From contig NC_079244.1 in assembly GCF_028009165.1 (NCBI RefSeq), forward strand, positions 2,418,001 to 2,482,000: a stretch of DNA of 64,000 bases, given 5' to 3'. Made by a program: the position numbers and the translations under genes. How positions within the stretch are numbered: position 1 is the first letter of the stretch; every line of letters begins with the position of its first letter. Origin of the DNA: Akanthomyces muscarius (taxonomy: Eukaryota; Ascomycota; Sordariomycetes; Hypocreales; Cordycipitaceae). Below the pieces are notes generated by a model. That model was not told where the DNA came from, made no database searches, and was given only the letters and a program-made list of their open reading frames with translations. Below are positions 30,869-42,515 of this stretch, piece after piece.

Positions 30869-31579
30869 TCATCGGCCCCAAGGACCAGGCGCCGTCTTTC
30901 TTCTCAGGGCCTCGTCATCGGCAGCCAGCCTCGCCAGCCTCGCCTCCTGCGCAATCTCCTCCTCGCTCTTGAGGCACGACGGCGGCGGGGGCGGGGGCGC
31001 AAAGACGGCCTCGACGGGGGACTCGCAGCCGCGCAGGCCGATGAAGCGGCCCATGCGACGGCGCTTGATCTCGAGGGGCGCGTCGGAGCGCCAGCGGACG
31101 GGGCACGGGTACTGGCCGGCCCAGGGCGAGGGGCGGCCGCCGGCGGGGACGGCCTGGTGGTAGAAGCCGGCGAGGGACTCGAGCTGGGCGTCGGTCAGGA
31201 GCCAGAACTGCAGGACGTTGGTGGGAAAGTGCGGGTGGACGGCGCCGGTGGTGAGCTGGACGAGCGGGCTGAGCGGCAGGGCCATCTGGCGCAGCTTGTG
31301 GGCGAGGGCCGGGTTGCGGGCGAGCAGCGTGCTCGTCTTGACGGCGTGGGCGCCGCAGGGACGCGACGAAGACGAGTGCGAGGCGTGGCGGCATGATGTG
31401 CGGCGGCGTTGCTGCCGGCGGACGTGAATGGGCGACGAGGCGGCGGGCGAGGCTGTTTGAGCGGATGTGGACGTTGTTGTTGTTGTTCTTGTTCTTGTCG
31501 AGGAGGAAGAGGATGGAGCTGTGGAAGAAGAGTTGTTGGAGGCGGCAGGATGCTGCGAGGAGAATTCACGGCGCATCAT
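30869..31579 (-). CDS. Fungal conserved-looking protein of unknown function
   Basis: Intronless, 236 aa from the ATG at 31579 (MMRREFSSQHP); an upstream in-frame ATG at 31687 is less likely because the added residues look like leader. The first 100 residues are Ser/Thr/Arg-rich and disordered. A compact domain follows: LARNPALAHKLRQMALPLSP, HPHFPTNVLQFWLLTDAQLE, SLAGFYHQ, YPCPVRW and IKRRRMGRFIGLRGC, then a Pro run and a charged helix (KSEEEIAQEARLARLAADDE). Spacing of aromatic and Pro residues suggests a real fold, but I cannot name a family. Its 5' side is a 7.7-kb gene-free region, which is often seen with tightly regulated fungal genes. Confidence 0.6.
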   Translation of the reverse strand: MMRREFSSQHPAASNNSSSTAPSSSSSTRTRTTTTTSTSAQTASPAASSPIHVRRQQRRRTSCRHASHSSSSRPCGAHAVKTSTLLARNPALAHKLRQMALPLSPLVQLTTGAVHPHFPTNVLQFWLLTDAQLESLAGFYHQAVPAGGRPSPWAGQYPCPVRWRSDAPLEIKRRRMGRFIGLRGCESPVEAVFAPPPPPPSCLKSEEEIAQEARLARLAADDEALRRKTAPGPWGR

Positions 31580-32802
31580 GGTTGCGGTATTGTGTATGGT
31601 GGCGATGATGTGTGGTGGTAGTGTTGCGTGTAAGTGAGCCTGATGGAAGAGGCTGGGGCGGGGCGTGTGGCAGAAAATGTCCAACAACGAGATTCAAGTG
31701 TCCAAGGATGTAAAGAAGAGGAAAACCTTGCGATTTCAGACTCGATGGGAGGATGCAGGGTTTTTGATTGTCGTCCGAGTCAGGAATTGGGCAAAGAAGT
31801 GTCTACCGGGCGCAGAGTGCGCGATGCTTGGGCTTCCGATTGCGGGAGTGGAGAGGCTGCTGAGTGCGTGTGTCTGACTTGTTGCAGTTGAAAACGGTGG
31901 CGGGTCTGGTGCAGCGGTTGCTGGCCGTATATATACACGCGAGCGTCTTTTGAAGAAAAAAAAAGTCTAAAAATATCCCCTGACGCTTTTGAACTTTTGC
32001 TGGCTCGCAAAGGTCTGATTTTCTTTTGCTTTTGCAAAAGGTCGTTGAACGTCGTAAAAGCGCTTTGGGCGTGAGACAAAGGCGGGATGCGTGCTGTGGT
32101 GCTGTGGTGCTGTGGTGCTAGTGTGTGACTCGAGATGACGCTTCTTTCAATGCCAAATGTCCTCGGAAAAAGAAACACTGAGAAGGAGAATTTGGAATCG
32201 AAATGATGATTTCTTTGGTATATCGACTTCTTTTTGGTGTTATTGTCCTTTGAACTGTCGAGCCGGAAATTTTCCGTCGTTTTGTGTTGGACAAAGAAAT
32301 CGGTGGCACCTGCTGCCGTTTTAGGGTGATGCTAGGTACAGTATTCGCTGCAGTCGAGCACTGGCATGTATGCGGGCAGGACAAAGGGCTTTTGTATACT
32401 GTGGCGAAGAAACAAGAGATCCGACCCAAAACACGGAATCAAAGCGGATGCAAGAAGATAAACGTCCTTGAAACAACCGGAAACGAGAAACACAGATCCT
32501 ATGCGTATCGAGGAGGAGGATGAGGGGGGAGGATGGATGGAGGCGAGGGTATCTGGACTGGACTGGTATGGGAAGAAGGGGAAAGGTAGCACAAAAAGAG
32601 GGGGGGGGTAGAACGGGTTAAGAAGGTCAGAAACAAGAGGAGTTGTTTTTCGGTAGCGTGAGAAAATTAGAGAGAGAGACGAAGTAGGAAGGAGTGAGAA
32701 TTGTGTCTGTGGTGTGTGTAAAACAAGGTTCAAGCGCTGAATCAGGAAGCACAACGAGGCAAGGCGAACGTCTTCCGTGGACCCTGTTCGTTGGGTTGAC
32801 GA

Positions 32803-32819
32803 GGGGGGGGGGGGGGGGG
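32803..32819 (+). repeat. Poly-G run, 17 bases
   Basis: Uninterrupted G17 in the gene-free region; the length may be uncertain because of sequencing. Confidence 0.9.
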
Positions 32820-33423
32820 CGGTGATGTGGGTGGAGGAGGGGGTGAAGATACCAGGGAACATGGAAGAAGAATATTCGGTTGCATATATCTTGAGAACAA
32901 TAGGACCGGGGTATGGAGCGAGCGAGGCCAGCCCGGATATGACAATGGCTGGTTGAATTAGAGAGGACTTCAGTCTGACTGGCTGCCCAGCTGCCCAGTA
33001 ATGACTGGCAGGCGCTAAATGAAAATGAAAGAGGCTGCGGCGCAAGTCGTTGTATCCACAGAACGTCAGTCAGTCAGTCAGTCGGCCTCGGGGCTGGCAA
33101 CTGGCAACTGGCAAAACTGGTCACTGGGCTGACTTTTGCTATGCGCTGTCTACAAGACATTTGTCCACCACGGCTGCTGAGGAGCAGAGAGAAAAAAAAC
33201 GACGGCGACGACGACGACAGCAACGAGACCCGATTGATTCACCGCATGCCCAGCGACGTGAGACATGCGGCTGCCACTCAGAAGAGCGAGGGCGTGTGTC
33301 GCGGTCTGAGGGGGTGTCGAGTTGGCCAGGGTGGGTGTCGATAGCGAGGAACAATTTAGCCCCAGCTGGGCTCCCACGTTGGAACTGGATCGTCTACTGT
33401 AACCAGTGCCTAACAAAGATACA

Positions 33424-33438
33424 GGGGGGGGGGGGGGG
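33424..33438 (+). repeat. Poly-G run, 15 bases
   Basis: Uninterrupted G15 followed by CCCGGCCC. Confidence 0.9.
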
Positions 33439-34057
33439 CCCGGCCCAGCAAGCAGCCTGTAGGTACTGATTATCATTTTTTGCGCGGTGCAGGTTTTACT
33501 GGCAGCTGGCAGGTCTACAGTGGACCGACCAGTCTACAGCGCTCTACCTACTTTACTTACTCAGTACAGTGCCCCCAGTGTTCGCCAGCCTCTCTCTCTC
33601 TAGCGTCTCTCCCCAGCCTCAATCCTGCAGCTTACCTACCACCTGCACCACCTGCACCACCACCGTCCACTGTATTTCCCCCCCGCCACGATGGCCTCTC
33701 TTTTTCCGTCTACTGGAGTAGTCACCAGCCCTGCCATTATTCATGCATGGCAACCTACGCCTTTTCGCCTCACTGCCGGCCGGCCTCCTCCCTGCATATA
33801 GATTCGGCTTTTGCTCATGTGATCTGAATTTCTGCACGTCTCAAAACAACTCTGCCATTTTTTCTTCTTCTTTCTTTTGCCATTGTCTACATAGAACGAC
33901 GGCGCCGTCTCACGTCCATGCAGGGCGCCGCCAACCTTGCCAACTTGACTACCTGACAACCATCAAATTGTAATCAAAGACCGCCGCTGGGCTTGTTGCA
34001 AAGAGACCAACCAGGCAGTGAGTTGACTTGCTGGCACCGTAGGGACGGTCGGGCTTG

Positions 34058-34070
34058 CCCCCCCCCCCCC
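34058..34070 (+). repeat. Poly-C run, 13 bases
   Basis: Uninterrupted C13 in the gene-free region. Confidence 0.9.
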
Positions 34071-34242
34071 TGCTGGCGCCACATCTCCGCCGGTTCATGC
34101 ACGCCAGTCCTCCTCTGACGGGCACAGATGCTGCCATACTGGTACACACACACGCGCACGTACGCCCATTCACAACTTTAACTGCAAGATGGCCACCTCC
34201 TGCTTTCCCCTATTATACCCGTCTGTGTGTTTATATAGTTGA

Positions 34243-34267
34243 TTTTTTTTTTTTTTTTTTTTTTTTT
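34243..34267 (+). repeat. Poly-T run, 25 bases
   Basis: Uninterrupted T25. It could be the A-tail of a minus-strand retroposed sequence, but no coding body or duplication is seen beside it. Confidence 0.9.
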
Positions 34268-37200
34268 CATCTTGTATCCGTATCTCACATGGACCTCTTT
34301 CATGAATCGTCCCGTGTCCCAAATCTCGTTTCGCTACTTTATTTGAATCCATCGCCACCACCACCACCACCGAAATAACCACCTTCCAAACTAACAGTAG
34401 CATCATCACACCAGCCACCTAGCACCACTATTTGCAACTCCTCGTCCACGATGGCCCCAAGGCCAGGCCCATATTCAAGTGGGCCATTTGTCCCATGTCC
34501 TTTGCTCCGTCCTCGCCCGCCGCCGCCGCCGCCGCCTCCTCATCATACCAGTACGCAACCGTCCGCGCGTAGACCTAAAAAACGTGTTTGGGGGCCGCAC
34601 GCATATCATGGGCGCGCCCCTCTCTCTCTCCCATCTCCCACCGCCGGGCGCTCACGCCATGGTTTGCAGCAAGCAAGCTGCAAGTCAACGCGCCCCCGGT
34701 GTGTGTGATTGCGACTCTGCGCCGTGCCCGGTGCCTGCCTGCCTGCCTGTGTGTGATATTTCCCCCGTACCTTGCTTTATCTTGGGATGAACATCATCGC
34801 CAACACCCTACTGTAATTTCCACATGGCGACAAATATAGAATACACGTACAAACAAACCCCTCTCCTCCCTGACGCCTACCGGCAGATATCCATCCTAGA
34901 CAACGTTGGGGGCACAGAAACAAACCGAGGCTACTGCTGTCTTTCTTTCTTTTTTTTTCGCCTTCTATTTACTGAGCGGGCAGGCAGGCAGGCAACATGG
35001 AATAATAATAAAAATCGGCAACAAGGTCATGGTGAGACATTTCGGTGGTCCTTGAACCAGACCGCGGCGGCCTCTTACACCAAAACCGGACTTGCACCCG
35101 AGCAACACAACACACTGCTACCGAGTAAAACGCATGGGTTCCTCCGTTGCATGGACAGAGAGTCTGCTGGTCGTGTCTTGCTCTCGAGCCCATGTCCGGT
35201 TTTGGAAACCCGTTTCCCGCTGCTAATTGCTGTGTCATAATTTAGCCAGCATGGACCCGATGCGACTCTCTCTGAAATGAAAACGCATGTCTCTGCTTGT
35301 TACCGAGCACGGGCTCCTGCTTCAGCCCTTTGCCTTTTTTTTCTTTTTTGGCTTGCCCATCAAGTACCCCGTCCCGTCTTGGTAATCAATCAACATCAGA
35401 GAAAAGGCGCCTCTGTTTCCGTGTAATCTTACATCAATATCCGCGTATGGAAGCCACATGGTCATTAGCCCGAGGACCACATCACACATTTTGTCTCATC
35501 ACCTCGTCAAGCCCGCCAAGGAGGATCTTCTGCTGCATCTTCTGCCCATGCCTTTTCCACTGCCACGAGCGCTTCTTTTTGCCTGCCTGCTGCCTGCATC
35601 AACCCCCCCGCCCATTGTTCTCTTCGGCTAGAAGCCGTATAGTGCACACGCCCCCATCTCCCACCCCCTTCCAGCACGCGGTATCTAAAAAAGAACAGGA
35701 GGGGGGTGTGTGTGCAGATTTCGGGCGTGCCAGCCAGGCTCCTTTGTTCTCTTTTCTTGATGCTCGTTGCGGTTAATTGTCCGGTTCCGTAGGCCCTGCC
35801 TGCCACGACGCATGCTTGCCCACGATTCAAGTAAAACGGCGGCCCAGCGAACACCGCATGACTGTGATTCGCAACGTCACGCGGCACACGCCGCCCGGCA
35901 AAGACATACTGTACATTGTCGATTGTGGACACACGTAGAATAAAATAAATAATCAGTCGGTCACGTAGGGCAGGGCATGGTTTCTGACTCTCTCTGTTTC
36001 TGTCCGAGTCTCGGGGCTTCATCACTGGTGCTTCGTAGCAGAAACATGAATGAACCAATCAGCTCGCTGGCGCGGCCGGAGACGCCTGGCGAAAACAGAC
36101 GTCCGGGATAACCGGCTCCGAGTCGTGATGGTGAGCACAACTTGTCTCAACCCAGGCGTCATCCGCCGCCGGGCAATTTTTTTTTTTGGTGTCACACACA
36201 GACATACAAGATGAGTACACGGGCGAGACGGGCAGCTACCAGTAGCTTGCAAGCCAAAGCTGTACAAGCAGGAGATTACAGTGAAGACGGGAAAATCTCC
36301 ATTGACGCTAAAAGTCTTCATTTACCAGTAGTAGAAAAATGGAAGACGAGAATAAAACAAACCCCTGGTCCGTGTTTCCGAGTAAAACATTGCAATCAAC
36401 CATTCAGCTTCATCTCCGTTCTTTAGCAGCCTCGCCCTGTCTGTTCGCATTCAGCCGCTCCTCTCGTTACAATACCGAGGCATCTCGCTCGCTCGCTGCT
36501 CCCGCCAACAGTTGGTCCGTCCGGTTGCGGGGGACCGCCCTGTCTTGTGCCAGGAAGCTAATCAAGACCACTATTTATTACGACATTGCCCAGCCCGGCC
36601 TGGGGCTGGGCGCTGCTGCTGGGCCGTGTGGTGGTGGTTTCCAGTCATCATCTGTGGTAGCTCTTTTTTTTGCGACGGACGCAGACAAATAGTGAGACAT
36701 TTGGAGCCTGAGGAGGGTCAATTCTCTCACGCAGGGGGCCAGCAGCAGTAGGCAGCCCACATCCCGCGAATCGGGCAACTCGTTTCGTTGAAAAGTTCCT
36801 AATGATTTTGCAACAATGGCCAAAGCACGGATGTACCCCGAACTGCGGTTTCTGCGTGTTGGTACGGATGTATACCAGTATGGGTCCTGGAGACTTGGAT
36901 GCGCCGGGGCATGGAGATTTGCGTTGCGGATTATCCGCCCCAGAAAGCCTCTCCTCGTACGGGCGTAGCAAAGGGCCCTGGCGGCTGTCGCTTGCATCCT
37001 GCCTACTGAGGACAACACCGGCACATCTCGTTTATCAGCACCGCACAACTCCTAGGCGTACTGGTAGGGGATTCGTCGGGCTCGGGACAATGACGGCTTG
37101 CATGCACATCATGTAATCGTGCAGCGCCCCGACGCAGGTGACGTGCTCTCTGCCCAGTAGGAGCAGGGCCTCTTGTCATTCTTGTGCGTGACCCGGCCTT

Positions 37201-38305
37201 GTACCCCTTGCATAAGCATTGTTCGGGCAAGGAGAAGAAAGGTTTCCCGTGACGATGGGCTACGTAGCCGGCCCAGGCTACTGGTATGGAAAATAGGGCA
37301 TTTGGGTATCCGGAGTGTGTAAATGCTTGCAGTAGCGCACTACAAGTAGAATAGGATTAACGAATATTCGACCGCCACGCGCACGCACACACACATGCAC
37401 ACAATGCCACAAGCCTCCTCATCTTGCTCAACCCTCACTGGCCCTGGCCAACTAACTAGTCCCGGCGACTGGAATGTGGACCTTTGCTGAAACCAACAAC
37501 CTTGACCTTCTCATTGGATGCCTGCTGGCGCTCATGTCCCTTTTTCGCAACATTTTGCTTTGCTGGCACGAGACAGGATAGCCCTAGGGCTTGGCCAAGT
37601 GTCGTAAAGGACAGGGTTGCCTATATTCGGCAAGTGGTGAACAGCCGGCATCCATGATCCAGATGATATCACCACAGGCCATCTTTGACTCCCGTAGCGC
37701 TGCTGCTGCTGCTGCTGCCCGAGCGGTCCATCTATATCCCTGACGGCCGAAGCAGAAGAAATAAATTAAAAACGACCATGCATGTTTCTGTTATAAATAA
37801 ATGGCGGACAGGGAAGAGAGAAAAGGGTTTGGCTTCCGGGATCTATCCCTGAGCGTTGGGTCCTCCCCGCGCGCGGCCCAACTTCTTGATATGGGCATCT
37901 CATTTCACGATCCTTTATTAAAAGCAGGTCGCCGAGATCCATTCAACATGATTCCACCCTGCCGATATATATGTTAGCGTCCATTGTCCCCAGAAGTTCC
38001 TTTGGCGCAAATTTTAAACAACAAATCGTCATCTCCGCTGTCAATATTTAGCTTCCTTTTGCTGTTGCTCTATTTTTGGCCATTTGAGTCAAAATGTCTC
38101 ACTGTCATTTAACTTTTGTCTCCTTTCCCACCTCCACACCCAAAACGCCACCACACGCAGCAGCAGCAGCCTGCAAGCCACGGGCAACAAAATAGAGTAC
38201 TTTGCTCATAAGGGAAACAACAATGCACATGAGACGGAACCGGTTCCCTTTGGTCAGGATAACGGTGGTGGTATATGTGTGATGGTGATGTTGCCAATCT
38301 TGGGG

Positions 38306-38309
<4 letters not shown>

Positions 38310-38342
<33 letters not shown>

Positions 38343-38361
38343 TACATATATATATATATAT
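38310..38361 (+). repeat. Compound microsatellite (AC)n then (TA)n
   Basis: About 14 AC dinucleotides followed by GTATACATATATATA-type alternation. CACGCACGCACAC-type repeats reappear at 38476-38504. Confidence 0.9.
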
Positions 38362-38864
38362 GCAGTCACTTACACGAGAGGAGGGTACATGCTGCATACC
38401 GGTATGCATTTCAAAGGTTGCACTGCACTGCACGTCTGCATGTACGGATAACAATTGCCATGAATACGCCGATGTGCACACGCACACGCACGCACACACA
38501 CACTCAGATGCACCCATGGACAAATTGCCAAAACGGGATAGCTGCTCCGAACCGTTTGTCTCTGGTTTATTTCTTTTCTTCTTCTTCCTGGCTCACCCTC
38601 CCCTGCCGGCATTTTTATTCCTTGCTTTTGTCCACACATACATAGACACGCCCCCCTGGCTCGCCCATGAAAAAAGAACCCACGCGATACCGTACCCTGG
38701 AAAGAACAAGCAAAAGAAGGCCAGCCCCAGCTGATAACGCCACCGAAACCGCCCCCTCCCCATACATCCTGGGTCACCACCTTTCTTCCTTCCTCGATCC
38801 TCGCCCAAAAGCCGCCGCGCATCTACATGCCGACTGGGCCTTTTTTTCTCTCCCTTTTCCCCGC

Positions 38865-38888
38865 CTGAAGCCCGCCCGCGGGCTTCAG
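38865..38888. repeat. Perfect 11-bp inverted repeat (hairpin)
   Basis: CTGAAGCCCGC and GCGGGCTTCAG separated by CC. It could form a strong GC-rich hairpin; there is no T run, so it is not a terminator of bacterial type. Function unknown. Confidence 0.8.
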
Positions 38889-38938
38889 CTGCGCCGCACC
38901 GCCTTCCCACGTATGTAGATGCCGTCTTTTGGGCTGGA

Positions 38939-38953
38939 GGGGGGGGGGGGGGG
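38939..38953 (+). repeat. Poly-G run, 15 bases
   Basis: Uninterrupted G15, the third long G run in this gene-free region. Confidence 0.9.
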
Positions 38954-39288
38954 CGTGGAGAGACAAACATGACGCTAGAAGCAGCGCCTCAACTGTGACG
39001 GCGGGCCGCCTTCCTTTGGGCCTCTGTTTTTTTCGTTCCGTCTCGCCCTTTTTCGTCTGTGCCAGTGGCAATTACGATTACTCCGTATCCGTGGTGTTCC
39101 TCCCAAAAGACGCCATTCAGCCCACCAGCCTCACCGTCAATCTACCAGCCCGCCGCCGGTGACATGCCGGTGGTGCACACATTCTTCATCAAACATTACC
39201 CGCAAACATGCTCGAAATAGAAATATGACATGTTGCAATTGTGCAGAGTATTTGTGCTGTAATGCAAAATATAGGGAAAATGCCAACA

Positions 39289-41943
39289 TTATAACCACTT
39301 CACCTTGGCTACGTGATCCGTCTTCTTCTTGCTGCTCTTGACGTAGCCCAGAGCACGTAGCTCCGCCAGGCCACGGTAGAACATGACCAGCGCTTCCCTC
39401 TGCTTCTCCTCGTCCTCGCCCTCGTCCTCGTCCATGGCGTCCTCCCCGTCTGCCTGCCCGCTCTGTCCACTGACCAGCGTGTAAAACGAGGACCACATGT
39501 CGGCCACGTTGATGAGGTTGCCCGTCTCCAGGTACATCTGGTACAAAATGGCCGTCGCCGGCAGCGTCGCCTGCAGGCCATCATGGTCTGGCTTGCAGCA
39601 CTCGCACGCCAGATAGTCGTGTGGCCGCGCCAGGCTGCGCTCAAAGACGACCCGCGCTCGCGGCACGAATACGTCCTTGGACGGCGCCCGCGAGTCGTAC
39701 AGCCAGCTCTCCGACAGGAACATGCCGCTCGGCGTCGTCTCGTCGTGGCGCGCCGCCAGCAGCCCCGTTACAGCGTCGATAATCTCCGTAAACTGCTTGT
39801 CCTCCTCCTTGAGCGTTGCCGAGTGGTGGCTCAGTTGCACCCGTTGCGCAATCACCGTGGTTCGCGCCACCTTGCTCTGCCCGCTGTATTGGCTGCGTAC
39901 GCTGATGTCCTCTGCTTCAGCACGGGTCATGAGCCTCCGCAGCGCCGCAAGCTGCGTCTCCAGCTGGGTCTGCATCTGCTCACCCTCCCGCTCGTTGTCG
40001 GGCCCTAGTCCCAGGCCTGGCTCGCCATCGCGTAGCAGCGATAGGAAGCGTTCAATCGCCGCCACCAGCTCATTCATGCCCATGCGCCTCACGCTAGCCA
40101 CCATGTTTGAGTGCTCTGACATGATAATGCCCTCGCTCATGGCCTCCACGTAGGCCCTCGAGAACGCTCCGTGTTGCGCACCAGCGGCCTCGAGCATGAG
40201 CAGGCTCCGCAGTCGCTTGTCCATCCACGCCTCGCGCTCCCGAATGCTAGCTTGCACTCGTTCTTTTAGAGCGCTTTCATCTTCTAAAAGAGACCGTGCG
40301 TACTGCAAGTTCTCGGGGCTACCAGATTCAATGGCCGCCTCCACATGCTTGCGGAAAGAGGGTGTGTTGCGTATGGCCTCCAGGTGTTCTGGCTGCATCA
40401 GCTTGTCCTTACCAGCCTCCCAGAGTGCCAGCACACTAAGCGGGTTGGCGAAAAAGTGACACATGTATGCATACTAAAAATAATATCAGCGAATGGCATG
40501 TACACAATAGCGGATTGATGGCCTGACCTTGACAGAGCTGATGAATGATTGAATGCCAGCCACCTGATCGCGTTGGCGATCTAGCATCCATCGCAGCAGC
40601 GGGGCTCCTAGCCTGAGCGGGACATCACTCGCGGCCACAGCACCCTTGAAGACGGATTCCAGAATTGTATCCGTCTGCACGTCGTCAAACTGGCCTCCAT
40701 AAATCTGACGGCATGCAGATTTGAGCAAGCGGGCTTGGAGCAGTTCCACCGATGTGGCGACGCCAAAGAGCAGTGTAAAAGGTATTCGCGGACGCCACGA
40801 GCTGTCACTGTCAGTCATTTCCGTGGAAAGCGAGCCAGCTTCCGTACCTCAAGAGAGTAATCATGTCTGATAGCAGGCTGCTATCGAATCCTTCGCTGTC
40901 CTGAATTGCGACAAAGACTTGGTCGCAATTTTGTGTTTGCACGTATGCATACAGTGCTTCCAAGTCGTATTCGAGATACCGTTTGCCCTATACAGTCAGT
41001 CGAGAACAACAGGAAAGAGCAAGAGCCTCCATACATCTGCTTCCTTTTCCTCTGCATCATTCTCCTCATCATCTTCCGTCGCTTTGGACGTCCCTGTGCG
41101 AATGATACGCTTCAGCACCGCCTTCAGCGACCCAGCCTCGGTCGATCGCAGTCTTACGAAGCGGCTGGAGCCAGACTGCAGCGTTTCAGACAGCTGTTCA
41201 AACAGCAGGTCTTGTGACGCAATATTTGTTCCCGTCACAATAAATGCGGCGGGGATTTTCTCAAAGCTGCCAAGCAAATGTTAGCCACACGCCGTGTCTC
41301 TCGCCCAGCCTCCCGGTGGCAGGGAGGTCCCAACGGACGCAACGGCGTGCCCCGAAAATAACAACAGCCGGAGAGCAGAACAAATGGAACAATAAATGCA
41401 AGGGATAATAATTTCGCTTACCATTCAGCCTTTGCCTGCTGAACAAAGGATGACACCTGTTCCAGCGTGGCAGAGTTCGAGTCTCGCAAGATGCCCTGCC
41501 CAGCCCAGTCAGCCCATCTTGTCCTCCAATAATAGCATTCTAGGTTGAATGATCCAATATTCGTGCCATGAACCGCGTACCTGTATTCGGTTGCTCACTT
41601 TGGTCCAGCTCTCCTCGTACAGACGATGCCTCTCTTGCACACACGTTGCACGCTCAGTACCGTTCAGGAGTGGCACGAACAGCGCAGAACCCAGCGCGGC
41701 TAACGAGGCGTCATCGTTTGATTCTTTGCCCTTTGTGCCCTTCTTGGAGACGCGGCGCCTTTTTGATGGCCGCGCTGCCGCACTGTCTTCAGGGTTGAAG
41801 ATGTAGGCCACCTAGGGCAGGGTTAGAATATGCTGCACGGCGTCTTTTCCGAGCCATTGGCCCAGAAACGAATAACAGTAATAAAATACCTGGTGGTCCT
41901 CCTGGCTAAATGTGCCATTCGTCTTGTCGTCTTCTACGGCCAT
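39289..41943 (-). CDS. ORC3: Origin recognition complex subunit 3, with apparent one-base frameshift
   Basis: Seven exons can be placed: 41890-41943, 41581-41811, 41422-41496, 41035-41266, 40848-40987, 40528-40807 and 39289-40473. Orc3 landmarks: IPAAFIVTGTNIASQDLLFE, KRYLEYDLEALYAYVQTQNC, VFVAIQDSEGFDSSLLSDMI, WRPRIPFTLLFGVATSVELL, QARLLKSACRQIYGGQFDD and, at the C-terminus, ILYQMYLETGNLINVADMW, LVMFYRGLAELRALGYV and KKKTDHVAKVKWL. Orc3 is a core ORC subunit needed for origin binding and MCM loading. Exon 3 reads GILRDSNSATLE in one frame and QVSSFVQQAKAE in the next, so the spliced length (2197 nt) is one base too long; removing one A of the AAA at 41460-41462 restores 731 aa. Sequencing error or a real lesion. 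Confidence 0.93.
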
Positions 41944-42225
41944 TGTGTTCGGTTTTGCTCATGCCTACAATCTCAATTCAGCAAGCTGCAAACACGCGAC
42001 TCTTGACGGAGAGACGCGTTAATATGACTGTGCCCCACACTGTGTTCGCACGGTCGCTACCCTTGAACAAAAGGAATAGTCATGCGCAGTCTTTGTGCCC
42101 AGCTGTAGATGGACCGGATTTTAACGTCCACAAGAACCGAGCAAAAGAGTTGGTTACCACACGTTGATCAGTATACATAAAAGCGCTGCTTTAAGTCAAG
42201 TCTGTTCCCCAGCGACACCAGCCTT

Positions 42226-42447
42226 TCACTGTCTCATCGCGGCCTTGGCCGCTTTTAGCCCTTTTAAGCTCCTTGACTTTATATTTCCATTGACTGCAAG
42301 TCTCAACTTTACGCTCGCGCCATCTTCTAGAACCTGCTTCAATGTCGAAATGAAAGCACCTATTTGCAAAATATCATACATCGAATCCGCCAGCTCCGTA
42401 ACCCTAAACTGAACGCAAAGAAATCGTAAATAGCAACAGGAAGCCAA
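42226..42447 (-). CDS. Doubtful small reading frame downstream of the PWWP gene
   Basis: An open frame whose central part (FRVTELADSMYDILQIGAF, TLKQVLEDGASVKLRLAVNG, SLKGLKAAKAAMRQ) looks like real protein. A TTCAG acceptor precedes FRVTEL at about 42417, so it resembles a last exon. The only upstream ATG in reach (42512, MEEANPVTNLQF) is three bases from the stop of the PWWP gene, which is odd. It could be an alternative last exon or a separate small gene; not recognised. Confidence 0.25.
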   Translation of the reverse strand: MASCCYLRFLCVQFRVTELADSMYDILQIGAFISTLKQVLEDGASVKLRLAVNGNIKSRSLKGLKAAKAAMRQ

Positions 42448-42515
42448 AATTTTACGCGTGCGCCGAAAACAAAAGGAAATTGCAAGTTTGTGACGGGGTT
42501 GGCCTCTTCCATCGT

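Larger units (their letters stand above)
31580..39288. other. 7.7-kb stretch without a convincing gene
   Basis: No open frame here has credible composition plus splice partners; the longest (32332-33045 minus, 38084-38734 plus) are low complexity. The region has runs of G, C and T of 13-25 bases, a CA/TA microsatellite and CAGT repeats (33065-33081). It lies 5' of the gene at 30869-31579 and 3' of ORC3. Possible contents are a long promoter, a long leader or non-coding transcripts; none can be shown from sequence. Confidence 0.5.

Noticed and set aside
32332..33045. 237-codon minus-strand open frame
   Set aside because: Built over poly-G and Pro/Ser low complexity; no conserved-looking segment.
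38084..38734. 216-codon plus-strand open frame
   Set aside because: Spans the AC/TA microsatellite, giving HTHTHT and IYIYMQ runs; not protein-like.
41471..41490. tRNA-like GAGTTCGAGTCTC motif
   Set aside because: Belongs to ORC3 exon 3; no A box or cloverleaf around it.
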